NCBI GenBank assembly: GCA_005883855.1
Contig: VBAU01000034.1
Coordinates: 1 to 14,211 of the forward strand
Direction of reading: 5' to 3'
Length of the DNA stretch: 14,211 nucleotides
Source: Bacteroidota bacterium
GTDB taxonomy: Bacteria > Bacteroidota > Bacteroidia > Chitinophagales > Chitinophagaceae
The notes beneath the pieces were generated by a model. That model was not told the origin of the DNA, did not search any database, and saw nothing but the letters and a program-made list of their open reading frames with translations. This document shows, piece by piece, positions 1 through 6,782 of this stretch; positions within the stretch are counted from its first letter, which is position 1, and the number at the start of each line of letters is the position of its first letter. The translations under genes were made by a program, and so were the position numbers.

Positions 1-700
1 TCGTGAGTCCAACGGCAATAAAGACCTGCCAAAAACCTTTGCCAAGCACGAGAGTGATGGCAAACACTAACAACAGTGTCGGAATGCTCCAGATCACATT
101 CATGAACCACATAATGATATTATCGGATCTTCCGCGGAAGTAACCTGCGATAGAACCGAGCAATAGTCCAATGGTGAGTGAAATAATTACGGTGATCAAT
201 CCTACACTCAAACTCACTCTCACTCCAACGATCAATCGACTCATAATATCTCTACCATAGGTATCTGTGCCCAACCAGAATTTCTTGTTAATAATCGGTT
301 GTTGAAGGTCAAGACGAGAAAGGGGAAACGCTTGTCGTTCGGTTACACTTTCATCAATAAATTTCTGGATGATGATGCTATCCTTTTTTGTTTCATGACC
401 CACAATTGGGACGTAATAATATTTGTCTTCTTTCCCTGATATGAGCCAACTGACAAGCCCGGGATTTGAAACTTCTTTTTCTTTTTTTACTTTAAGAAAT
501 GTTTGTTCGTGACCCGGTTTTTGCCGCCCTATTTCAAGAATGATACGGTTTGCGTAAGGAGATGGGTCAGGAGAAATGAAATATGCAAAGAGGGCAACTA
601 AAACTGAAAACGAAATCACAACCAGGCCAAACATCGCTCCCTTATTCTTCTTTAGTCGTTGCCATGCAGCTCGCTGAAAAGAATAGGAAAGTTGCGTCAT
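1..700 (-). CDS. ABC transporter permease, DppC/OppC type (partial, C-terminus beyond window)
   Basis: This is an inner-membrane permease subunit of a peptide/nickel-type ABC importer. The first 233 residues are visible and the gene continues past the left edge. The ATG at 700-698 opens a cytoplasmic stretch, a first membrane helix at about residues 22-42, and a long extracytoplasmic segment. The family signature LGTDTYGRDIMSRL follows at 143-156, then G-RVSLSVGL and further helices (about 164-185 and 205-220). Family members normally pair with a DppB-type permease, a binding protein and ATPases; none is in the window, so they would lie to the left or elsewhere. In typical DppC the LGTD motif comes near residue 65-80. 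Here about 65 extra hydrophilic residues precede it, seemingly as an insertion between helix 1 and the core. The substrate cannot be told from this subunit. A heptamer repeat lies 21 bases upstream of the start. Confidence 0.93.
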   Translation of the reverse strand, partial: MTQLSYSFQRAAWQRLKKNKGAMFGLVVISFSVLVALFAYFISPDPSPYANRIILEIGRQKPGHEQTFLKVKKEKEVSNPGLVSWLISGKEDKYYYVPIVGHETKKDSIIIQKFIDESVTERQAFPLSRLDLQQPIINKKFWLGTDTYGRDIMSRLIVGVRVSLSVGLITVIISLTIGLLLGSIAGYFRGRSDNIIMWFMNVIWSIPTLLLVFAITLVLGKGFWQVFIAVGLT

Positions 701-721
701 GAGGGAAGATGTTTTCAAAAA

Positions 722-757
722 TCTCAAATCTCAAATCTCAAATCTCAAATCTCAAAT
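722..757. repeat. Tandem heptamer array, five perfect copies
   Basis: Five exact copies of TCTCAAA (TTTGAGA on the minus strand, the strand that is transcribed here) run from 722 to 756, plus one further base. The array lies in the 91-base spacer between the glycosyltransferase stop and the permease start, and ends 21 bases before the permease ATG, so it would be in the leader of the permease message. Its unit fits the N-Y-G-A-N-N-N pattern seen in the other arrays of this window. Perfect short repeats can change copy number by slippage. Whether that matters here is unknown. Confidence 0.9.
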
Positions 758-791
758 GCATATACAATCTACTAAGGTAATTGCTTATTGC

Positions 792-1907
792 CTATTTCAC
801 CCTGCGTCCTTTCCATTCATATTTGCCAAATTGCCCCACCCATCCAATCAAAATAGTGTAGGCAATATGCAGCGGCTGAAAGAATAAAAAATATTTCAGG
901 AGAGATTGCTTGTTGAAAAATTTTGCTACTGAATAGACAAAGGGAAGCTCCACGATAGTTTTAACCAGTAACAATATTATAAGATAGATCCATAAAAACG
1001 GCAACCAGAAACCAGCAAGCAGCAACGCCAAAAATGAAAGATTAAAAAGATAAACCAGCAGTAACGCCGAAAAAATTCTTTTATCATCGTAGAACGTTGC
1101 TTTGCTAGCCCAACGAATTCGCTGATCAAAAAAATCTTTCCATGTTGCCATCGGTTGAGTGACTACGATAGCTTCTCTTGATTTAAGATAGTGTACCTGG
1201 CCGGGGAATTGGGTCCAGATCTTGTGCATCAGCAACATATCGTCCCCCGAGGCGATGTCGTCAATACCATCAAAACCGTTTACTTTAATAAAAGCATTTT
1301 TATCATAAGCAAGATTTGCGCCGTTGCACATTGAATGTACTTTCTTCGTGACCGAAGCGCCGGTAATCCCCTGCAAAACCAGGAAGTCCAGAGTCTGGAA
1401 GACGTGAAGTGTCGACGAATTATTTTGAAAAACAACCGGAGCTGCAATAAACCTGGACCTATTTTCTTCGTGAAATGATACGACGGTCTGAATCCAGTTT
1501 CGTGGCGGCACGCAATCTGCATCAGTCGTTAGGATCAAATCGCCCGTCGCCATATTAATTGCCCGCTCAATTGCTCTTTTTTTGTGGGCGCTGGAAGATT
1601 CATCATTCAGATCAACCACAGTGGTGCCGGGGAAACCTTTCGCAATCATCGCTGTATTATCTGTTGATTGATCATTGACCACAATTACCTGTACCAAATC
1701 CCTTCGATAGGTTTGTTGTTGTAACGCTTGCAAAAGGCCCGCAATATTTTTTTCTTCATTTCTTGCGGGAACGATCACTGAGACAGAGGTCGTCAACTTA
1801 TTTGGCCGTGAAAAGAATTCCTGGGTGGATCTCCAGGCCAGCCAGTAGAAAATAATCAGGGCGCTATAACATAAAAACAGGAATATAGCTATGTAAGCAA
1901 TGACCAT
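792..1907 (-). CDS. Membrane-bound family 2 glycosyltransferase
   Basis: This is a processive-type GT2 enzyme of 371 residues that would move a sugar from a nucleotide donor to a polysaccharide or lipid at the cytoplasmic face. An N-terminal helix (about residues 2-24) leads into the GT-A fold: VSVIVPARNEE at 42-52, VVNDQSTD at 76-83, the metal-binding D-A-D at 129-131, SGDD at 220-223 in the position of the usual ED base motif, and QRIRW (262-266), the Q-x-x-R-W motif of membrane GT2 enzymes. Three or so C-terminal helices follow (about 278-305, 304-327 and 338-358). The start is taken as the ATG at 1907. The in-frame TTG at 1916 adds only three residues and lies in a TAGTTTTG sequence. No glycan-cluster neighbours are visible, so the acceptor is unknown. 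The permease lies 91 bases downstream on the same strand. Confidence 0.92.
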   Translation of the reverse strand: MVIAYIAIFLFLCYSALIIFYWLAWRSTQEFFSRPNKLTTSVSVIVPARNEEKNIAGLLQALQQQTYRRDLVQVIVVNDQSTDNTAMIAKGFPGTTVVDLNDESSSAHKKRAIERAINMATGDLILTTDADCVPPRNWIQTVVSFHEENRSRFIAAPVVFQNNSSTLHVFQTLDFLVLQGITGASVTKKVHSMCNGANLAYDKNAFIKVNGFDGIDDIASGDDMLLMHKIWTQFPGQVHYLKSREAIVVTQPMATWKDFFDQRIRWASKATFYDDKRIFSALLLVYLFNLSFLALLLAGFWLPFLWIYLIILLLVKTIVELPFVYSVAKFFNKQSLLKYFLFFQPLHIAYTILIGWVGQFGKYEWKGRRVK

Positions 1908-2145
1908 TAAAAACAAAACTACGCATTGTAAAACTCTGATATAAACGAGCCCGTATTTCTTGACTTATTGGTCGCCAGAGATGACGGAGATTTTCACAGA
2001 CAAATTTCTCCAACCCCAGAGATTATCTGTGCTCATCCGTGCCATCTGTGGCAAGCTGTCCTAACTCTTGTAACAAAAAGTTCGAATTCTTCCTGCTGGA
2101 TCCGTAGCTAAACCGGATAATTCGCAAATTTTTTAGCCAAAATGT
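1908..2145. other. Non-coding spacer between divergent genes, with a degenerate 10-base repeat
   Basis: No credible gene was found here. The clearest structure is at 2025-2052, where ATCTGTG, ATCCGTG and ATCTGTG start at 2025, 2035 and 2044, a roughly 10-base (helical-turn) period. A CACAGA at 1995-2000 is the inverted form of the same word. From memory, similar ATCTGTG...ATCTGTGGC strings recur in spacers of Bacteroidota genomes; this is not checked. The segment holds the 5' side of the glycosyltransferase gene on one strand and leads into the marR promoter on the other. Confidence 0.5.
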
Positions 2146-2175
2146 TTGAACCCCTCCGGATAATAATTATCTTTG
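2146..2175 (+). promoter_or_regulatory. Bacteroidota-type promoter of the marR gene
   Basis: TTG at 2146-2148 and TATCTTTG at 2168-2175 are separated by 19 bases. This matches the Bacteroidota sigma-ABfr consensus (TTG, about 19 bases, TAnnTTTG). Transcription would begin near 2180, giving a leader of roughly 15-18 bases before the ATG at 2197. A TTG codon in frame at 2173 lies inside the -7 box and so cannot be the start. Confidence 0.75.
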
Positions 2176-2176
2176 A

Positions 2177-2196
2177 ATAGTTGTATAAACAACTAT
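2177..2196. promoter_or_regulatory. Perfect palindromic operator, probably for the MarR protein itself
   Basis: The site reads ATAGTTGT, ATAA, ACAACTAT: two 8-base arms that are exact reverse complements around a 4-base centre. It begins one base after the -7 box and ends at the base before the ATG, covering the expected transcription start. MarR-family dimers bind palindromes of about this size and commonly repress their own genes. Binding by this protein is inferred from position. Confidence 0.72.
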
Positions 2197-2640
2197 ATGC
2201 CAAACAACCAATTTAAAAAAGGCGAGTTATATAGTTTTATCACGGGTAAAGCTTCCACTGCCATTGCGAGACGGTTGCAAAAGAAGATCAACGGACGTGG
2301 CATAAATCTCACCATCGAACAATGGAGCGTGCTATATCATTTATGGAAGAAAGAGGGTTTGAGCCAGCAGGAGCTATGCAACGCCACATTTCGTGACAAG
2401 CCAAGTATAACAAGACTAGTTGATAACCTCGAAAAACTGAACCTGGTCAAGCGCGTGGCCTCTGACAATGACAGAAGGATTAATTTGATTTATCTCACCA
2501 AGCAAGGACAGAGATTAGAAGAACAAACTATGACTATGGCGGAGGAGACGTTGAACGAAGCATTAAGGGGCGTGCCAACGGAACAGATCGATATATGTAA
2601 ACAGGTTTTGCAGATCGTGTATGATAATCTGAAACAGTGA
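2197..2640 (+). CDS. MarR-family transcriptional regulator
   Basis: This is a 147-residue winged-helix regulator, the usual MarR length, expected to act as a dimer on DNA and respond to a small ligand. From the ATG, the N-terminal dimerisation helix is followed by LTIEQWSVLYHLWKKEG (about 38-54), the helix-turn-helix with SQQELCNATFRDKPSITRLVDNLEK (about 56-80), and the wing VKRVASDNDRRINLIYLTKQG (about 84-104). A long C-terminal helix then completes the dimer interface. The ATG is preferred over the in-frame TTG at 2173 because that TTG is inside the promoter's -7 box. The acyl-CoA dehydrogenase gene follows 96 bases downstream on the same strand, so an acyl-CoA or fatty acid ligand is a reasonable guess. 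A perfect operator-like palindrome abuts the start, suggesting autoregulation. Confidence 0.93.
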   Translation: MPNNQFKKGELYSFITGKASTAIARRLQKKINGRGINLTIEQWSVLYHLWKKEGLSQQELCNATFRDKPSITRLVDNLEKLNLVKRVASDNDRRINLIYLTKQGQRLEEQTMTMAEETLNEALRGVPTEQIDICKQVLQIVYDNLKQ

Positions 2641-2694
2641 ATAGTGAATGGTGAATCCGCAAACAGGAACAGCCCTCATTCACCATTCACTATT
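2640..2694. repeat. 17-base perfect inverted repeat with 21-base loop after marR
   Basis: The arms at 2640-2656 and 2678-2694 are exact reverse complements over 17 bases. The left arm begins with the last base of the marR stop codon. Each arm is built from a heptamer (GTGAATG, GTGAATC). There is no T-run after the second arm, so it is not a standard intrinsic terminator, although such a stem could still pause polymerase or protect the 3' end of the marR message. Confidence 0.85.
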
Positions 2695-2719
2695 GACAAT
2701 TGACGATTGACAATTCACA
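2692..2719 (+). repeat. Tandem heptamer array before the acyl-CoA dehydrogenase gene
   Basis: Four heptamers run in succession: ATTGACA, ATTGACG, ATTGACA, ATTCACA. The array overlaps the end of the 17-base inverted repeat and ends 17 bases before the ATG at 2737. Its unit fits the same pattern as the arrays at 722-757 and 9354-9381. Confidence 0.8.
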
Positions 2720-2736
2720 ACCTTAAACTTATCAAT

Positions 2737-4530
2737 ATGAGCACCGAAACAAAAAGTAAAACCGTACTCAAAGGCGGTGAATGGTTGGTTAAGGAATCTT
2801 CGCCATTTGACACCTTTATTCCTGAAAATTTTTCTGAGGAACAAACAATGATCCGGGACATGTGTAACCAATTCCTGGATACAGAAGTGGTCCCGATCCT
2901 GGACCGTATTGACGCTCTTGAACCGGGTCTCATGAGATCATTGGTACAAAAGGCTGGAGAACAAGGATTGCTTGCTGTGTCTTTCCCTGAAGAGTATGGA
3001 GGACTGGGGAAAGATTTTGTCACTTCAACAATCGTAAATGAGTACTTGGGTGCCGGGCATTCTTTTTCGGTTGCTATCGCGGCGCACACAGGTATTGGCA
3101 CATTACCCATCCTGTATTTTGGAACACCGGAACAAAAACAAAAATATATTCCAAAACTTATCAGTGGTGAATGGGTCGGCGCTTACGGTTTAACAGAGCC
3201 CAACAGCGGCAGCGATGCCTTAGGCGCAAAGACAAACGCGAAACTAAGTGCGGATGGAAAATATTATTTGCTCAACGGGCAAAAATGCTGGATCACCAAT
3301 GGTGGTTTTGCAGATGTGTACACGGTATTTGCTAAAGTAGACGGCGACAAATTCACGGGTTTTATTATCGAGAGAGGAACCGAAGGTTTTACACAGGGAC
3401 CGGAAGAGCATAAGATGGGGATCAAGGGATCTTCCACCGTTCAATTGTATTTCCAGGATTGCAAGGTGCCGGTTGAAAATGTGCTGGGTGAGATCGGCAA
3501 AGGACACCGGATAGCTTTTAACATACTCAACATCGGCCGTTTGAAATTATGTGCGGCAGCTGTGGGCGGCGCAAGAAGAGCGATCACAACTTCGGTGCAA
3601 TACGCCGTGACCAGGGAACAATTCAAACAACCCATTGCAAACTTTGGAGCTATCAAACACAAGCTTGCCGAAATGGCAATCAGAGTTTTTACGGCTGAGA
3701 GTGCGTTGTACCGCACTGGTCATTGGATAGACCAAAAAGAACAGGAATTGCTGGATGCCGGCAAGCCGTTCAGCGAAGCGCTGCTCGGAGCTGCTGAGGA
3801 ATACGCTATTGAGTGCGCAGCGTTGAAGGTATATGGCAGCGAAACTTTGGATTTTGTGGTTGATGAAGGAGTTCAAATTCATGGCGGCAATGGGTTCAGC
3901 GCCGAATATGAAATTTCAAGAGCCTATCGTGACAGCCGTATCAATCGCATTTACGAGGGAACGAATGAGATTAATCGACTCCTCATTTTGGATATGACAC
4001 TTAAAAGAGCGATGCAGGGAAGGTTAAACCTGATGGGTCCTGCCATGGAAGTGCAGAAGGAATTAATGAGCATCCCGGACTTCGGATCTGAAGACGAGGT
4101 TCCTTTCTCAAAAGAAAAAAAGCTGGTTTCTAATTTAAAAAAGGCGATACTAATGACAGCAGGCGCAGCCGTTCAAAAATTAATGATGAAGATTCAATCG
4201 GAACAGGAGGTGCTGATGAACATCGCTGACATGGCCATTGAAGTGTTCAATGCGGAGAGCGTTTTACTAAGGGTAATGAAAATTTCCGATAAGTTGGGTG
4301 AATCCAACAGCCAGCATTACATCGACATAATGAGAACATACCTGTTTGATGTGGCCGACCGCGTAAACAAATGCGGAAAGGACGCTGTAAACTCATTTGC
4401 GGATGGCGATGAGCAGAGAATGATACTGATGGGGTTAAGGCGTTTTACAAAAGCGGAGCCGTTCAATACAAAAGAAGCGCGAAGGAGAATTGCTGATCGA
4501 ATGATCAGTGAAAATAGGTACTGTTTTTAG
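2737..4530 (+). CDS. Acyl-CoA dehydrogenase, long two-part form
   Basis: This FAD enzyme would catalyse the first step of beta-oxidation, making trans-2-enoyl-CoA from acyl-CoA. Counted from the ATG it has 597 residues, against about 380 for classic members. The extra C-terminal helical part (about 435-590) resembles the VLCAD/ACAD9-type arrangement that is common in Bacteroidota. Visible landmarks are the N-terminal helical domain, YGLTEPNSGSDA in the beta-domain (flavin and substrate binding), WITNGG, KMGIKGSSTVQLYF, GRLKLCAAAVGGARRA, the REQFKQPIANFGAIKHKLAEMA signature, and the C-terminal IYEGTNEINRL, where E407 aligns with the catalytic Glu376 of MCAD. The in-frame TTG at 2707 lies in a repeat and adds ten poor residues, so the ATG is used. 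It sits just downstream of a MarR regulator. Its stop overlaps the opposing gene's stop by four bases. Confidence 0.95.
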   Translation: MSTETKSKTVLKGGEWLVKESSPFDTFIPENFSEEQTMIRDMCNQFLDTEVVPILDRIDALEPGLMRSLVQKAGEQGLLAVSFPEEYGGLGKDFVTSTIVNEYLGAGHSFSVAIAAHTGIGTLPILYFGTPEQKQKYIPKLISGEWVGAYGLTEPNSGSDALGAKTNAKLSADGKYYLLNGQKCWITNGGFADVYTVFAKVDGDKFTGFIIERGTEGFTQGPEEHKMGIKGSSTVQLYFQDCKVPVENVLGEIGKGHRIAFNILNIGRLKLCAAAVGGARRAITTSVQYAVTREQFKQPIANFGAIKHKLAEMAIRVFTAESALYRTGHWIDQKEQELLDAGKPFSEALLGAAEEYAIECAALKVYGSETLDFVVDEGVQIHGGNGFSAEYEISRAYRDSRINRIYEGTNEINRLLILDMTLKRAMQGRLNLMGPAMEVQKELMSIPDFGSEDEVPFSKEKKLVSNLKKAILMTAGAAVQKLMMKIQSEQEVLMNIADMAIEVFNAESVLLRVMKISDKLGESNSQHYIDIMRTYLFDVADRVNKCGKDAVNSFADGDEQRMILMGLRRFTKAEPFNTKEARRRIADRMISENRYCF

Positions 4531-5267
4531 TAACCCGTTTTAACAAAGCGGCTGTCTTTATTCAAGCCAGCCGTTTTTCCATAGATGGTGGCTAACTCCT
4601 TACGTGTATTTTTCAATTCATCGAGTTTCTTTATTCTTTTATTCTCGATGATAATACCTGCGGACATTAACAGCGCTGACAAAATGCTGACGAGATAATA
4701 AACCAACTCCGCGTCTTTCCTGTACTGCAGATTTTTGATCAGCCAATAAAAGACATACACAACAGTGAAAATGGTGTAGAACAACAAAACCGACGACGTC
4801 ATGAAGGCCTTGCCCAGGCTTTTTGAATTAGTAATTGCTAAGCGAACATTTCGTTGGAAGAATAAAAAGCTCAACGCGATAATGATTACAATGTCCGGAC
4901 CTAAAATTACCCGCACTGCGTTCACGCTAAATCCATCGAGCAGCAGAACAATTGCCTCAAATGCAAAAAAGATGCAGATGCCCCAGGTGATCCGTTTTTT
5001 CATAGCTGGTGAGGTACTAAAAAAAGTAAGGAACATCAACATTAACGGAGCATCCAATAAGTTCACAGCTATTCCCAAAGAACGCGCAAACCACGACGGT
5101 GCGATCAAAACGTTTTGAAAGATGAGATTATAGATACCACCAAACAGGTAATATGTGGAAAGTGCCAAAAAACTTCTATTTGTGATCAGTCTAAATACAA
5201 GGATGAGAATTGCCGGAATAAATAGAACAATCGACGATATTATTCCCAATGTTGAGTTTAAGCTCAT
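4527..5267 (-). CDS. Seven-helix membrane protein of unknown function
   Basis: I do not recognise a family with a known function. The 246-residue product has seven clear hydrophobic segments at about residues 7-27, 33-54, 64-83, 93-114, 122-142, 154-177 and 189-210. A short charged cytoplasmic tail rich in K, R and E follows (about 211-246: ENKRIKKLDELKNTRKELA and onward), which could form a helix. No catalytic motif, metal-binding cluster or fused signalling domain is visible. The layout is like small seven-helix sensory or histidine-kinase-associated input modules that have lost their output domain, but this is only a resemblance of shape. The start is the ATG at 5267. The gene ends tail to tail with the acyl-CoA dehydrogenase and diverges from the amidase gene 175 bases away. 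Confidence 0.8.
   Translation of the reverse strand: MSLNSTLGIISSIVLFIPAILILVFRLITNRSFLALSTYYLFGGIYNLIFQNVLIAPSWFARSLGIAVNLLDAPLMLMFLTFFSTSPAMKKRITWGICIFFAFEAIVLLLDGFSVNAVRVILGPDIVIIIALSFLFFQRNVRLAITNSKSLGKAFMTSSVLLFYTIFTVVYVFYWLIKNLQYRKDAELVYYLVSILSALLMSAGIIIENKRIKKLDELKNTRKELATIYGKTAGLNKDSRFVKTGY
4545..4578 (+). terminator. Intrinsic terminator of the acyl-CoA dehydrogenase gene, inside the opposing gene
   Basis: CGGCTG at 4549-4554 pairs with CAGCCG at 4568-4573, and the stem extends outward through a G-T pair and three A-T pairs. The second arm runs straight into TTTTT at 4574-4578. The structure begins 14 bases after the dehydrogenase stop and lies wholly inside the last codons of the convergent membrane-protein gene, so it serves as both terminator and coding sequence. 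Confidence 0.7.
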
Positions 5268-5293
5268 AGGTTTTTACTTAGGATAAGGAACCA

Positions 5294-5307
5294 CCAGGCT
5301 CGCCTGG
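5294..5307. other. GC-rich near-palindrome in a divergent spacer
   Basis: CCAGGC and GCCTGG are exact reverse complements separated by two bases. It lies in the 175-base spacer between two divergent genes, 27 bases from the membrane-protein start. It might be a protein-binding site, but no partner is suggested by the sequence. Otherwise this spacer shows nothing clear; the TAnnTTTG-like TATCTTTC at 5431-5438 is only four bases before the amidase ATG. Confidence 0.3.
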
Positions 5308-5442
5308 GTACGGCAATAACGCTCGCAAAAATTCGCCTAGTGTTCACGCAAACGTTTTTCTAAATAAATTCAGTAAAAGCTCAAATTAAGCTGGTAATTA
5401 TACGGTTTGGCGGCTCAAGTGTTTTTATGTTATCTTTCGTTT

Positions 5443-6594
5443 ATGAAGGTTTCTGCCTTTTTTTTTATGCTGCTAACGCTAACTGTTACTGCTCAGAAAC
5501 CCCTGGTTGGTAAAACAATTGGCCCGTTGTCCTTTCTTGAATATGGCTTGGGTGATGACAGATTGGGTGGGGCTACAATGACTTTCCTCGATACTAACAT
5601 TGTCATCAAAGTTGTAGACAGCGTGAAGGATGATTACAAAGTTCGTTTGTCAAACTACCACTACGGATGGCTGGCCAAAACAAGTTTTCAAAGGGACGAT
5701 ACCATCCATATTCAACCTTATTATTTAACCAGCAGTTGGAAAGTATTCGGTGATGACAAATATGATTACGTTACCGCGGCGTTGGATGATCGATTGCCTT
5801 ATCGGAGTTTTCAGCAAATTAATCCCTCACGAATTGTCATCGATGTTTTCGGAGTAACAAGTAATACAAACTGGATCACACAGCTTTCTACAGTAAAAGA
5901 AGTTAAGAATGCGTATTATGAGCAAATCGCGGATGACGTGTTTCGCATCATCATTGAATTGAAACATCAACAGCACTGGGGTTATTTCATTTACTATGAC
6001 GACAAGAAACTTGTGATTCGTGTAAAGCGGCAGCCGGAAAAGCTCACAATGCAGAATTTATTCGTCGCTATTGATGCGGGTCATGGAGGAAGTAACACCG
6101 GCGCCACGGGTGTAAGCTCCGCTATCCTTGAAAAGGAGTACACACTAAAAATAGCGAAGGAGGTCAAGAAATATTTTGACGCTAAAAAAGTAAAAACATT
6201 CATGACGAGAAACAATGATACAGACTTAACCATGATCGATCGCACATTGATGCTCCGAGAACAAGACCCGGATATTTTGATCAGTATTCATTTAAATTCC
6301 TCGGACAAGGATACGGTTAAGGGAGTCAGCACTTACTACCGCTACATTGGCTTCCGTCCGTTGTCCCAGGCGATCTTAAAAAGAATGCAGGAATTGAAAT
6401 TGAAAGAATGGGGAAATGTGGGAGCGTTCAATTTCGCATCGAGCGGGCCAACTGAATATCCGAACTCCCTGATAGAAATTGGGTTCTTGAGCAACAAGGA
6501 CGATGAGAAAAAAATCTTGAATCCAAAATTCCATAGACAGGTAGCGCAGAAAATTTATTTTGGGGTTGAGGACTGGATCAAGAGTTTGAAGTAG
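5443..6594 (+). CDS. N-acetylmuramoyl-L-alanine amidase (Amidase_3/AmiC type), exported
   Basis: This zinc enzyme would cleave the bond between N-acetylmuramic acid and L-alanine in peptidoglycan, as in daughter-cell separation and wall turnover. The 383-residue product begins with a signal peptide (MKVSAFFFMLLTLTVTAQ, cut near residue 18). An N-terminal beta-rich part (about 20-200) follows; its stretch RIVIDVFGV (130-138) and the region after it recall an AMIN domain. The catalytic domain begins at about 207. Zinc ligands are H214 (DAGHGG), E230 (LEKEYTL) and H283 (SIHLN); E345 (IEIGFLSN) is the catalytic glutamate. All four key residues are present. The in-frame TTG at 5407 would add 12 residues ahead of a good signal peptide, so the ATG at 5443 is preferred. 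It converges on pgl across a hairpin-rich spacer. Confidence 0.94.
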   Translation: MKVSAFFFMLLTLTVTAQKPLVGKTIGPLSFLEYGLGDDRLGGATMTFLDTNIVIKVVDSVKDDYKVRLSNYHYGWLAKTSFQRDDTIHIQPYYLTSSWKVFGDDKYDYVTAALDDRLPYRSFQQINPSRIVIDVFGVTSNTNWITQLSTVKEVKNAYYEQIADDVFRIIIELKHQQHWGYFIYYDDKKLVIRVKRQPEKLTMQNLFVAIDAGHGGSNTGATGVSSAILEKEYTLKIAKEVKKYFDAKKVKTFMTRNNDTDLTMIDRTLMLREQDPDILISIHLNSSDKDTVKGVSTYYRYIGFRPLSQAILKRMQELKLKEWGNVGAFNFASSGPTEYPNSLIEIGFLSNKDDEKKILNPKFHRQVAQKIYFGVEDWIKSLK

Positions 6595-6595
6595 T

Positions 6596-6630
6596 GCCAA
6601 CGTTGGCTCTTAAAGTCAGAAGGACTTTAA
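6596..6630. terminator. Two adjacent hairpins just after the amidase stop
   Basis: A 12-base perfect palindrome, GCCAACGTTGGC, at 6596-6607 starts one base after the stop codon. It is followed by an 8-base stem, TTAAAGTC (6610-6617) with GACTTTAA (6623-6630), around a 5-base loop. The U-tract is weak, so the terminator role is inferred from position behind the amidase gene. Confidence 0.55.
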
Positions 6631-6639
6631 TATCAATAA

Positions 6640-6658
6640 CCCTGAGTGGAAGTCAGGG
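6640..6658. repeat. Small hairpin in the convergent spacer
   Basis: CCCTGA (6640-6645) and TCAGGG (6653-6658) form a perfect 6-base stem with a 7-base loop. It lies between the amidase hairpins and the larger palindromic cluster. Confidence 0.5.
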
Positions 6659-6679
6659 AAACCTAGCCATGCCATTGAA

Positions 6680-6737
6680 CAACCCCAAAGGGGTTGAATG
6701 TGCCTAGAAATCACATTCAACCCTTTCCGGGTTGAAT
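6680..6737. repeat. Cluster of three mutually exclusive stems built on a GGGTTGAAT word
   Basis: CAACCCC (6680-6686) pairs with GGGGTTG (6690-6696) around AAA. GGGTTGAATGTG (6691-6702) also pairs over 12 bases with CACATTCAACCC (6712-6723). ATTCAACCC (6715-6723) pairs in turn over 9 bases with GGGTTGAAT (6729-6737). The word GGGTTGAAT thus occurs in alternating orientation, and adjacent stems share arms and cannot all form at once. This resembles bacterial interspersed palindromic (REP/BIME-like) units. Similar AACCCC...GGGGTT spacers are, from memory, frequent in Bacteroidota. Confidence 0.8.
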
Positions 6738-6782
6738 CCCCGCAGTATCGCTTTCCTCCGATTTCATCAGAGCTTACTCATC

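Noticed and set aside
722..757. CRISPR array
   Set aside because: The units are contiguous 7-base repeats without spacers, and no cas genes are in the window.
1914..1921. TAGTTTTG on the minus strand as a promoter -7 box for the glycosyltransferase gene
   Set aside because: It matches TAnnTTTG, but it ends only six bases before the ATG at 1907 and has no TTG at the right upstream distance.
5407..5438. TTG with TATCTTTC 21 bases later as the amidase promoter
   Set aside because: The last base departs from the consensus and the box ends four bases before the ATG, which would leave almost no leader.
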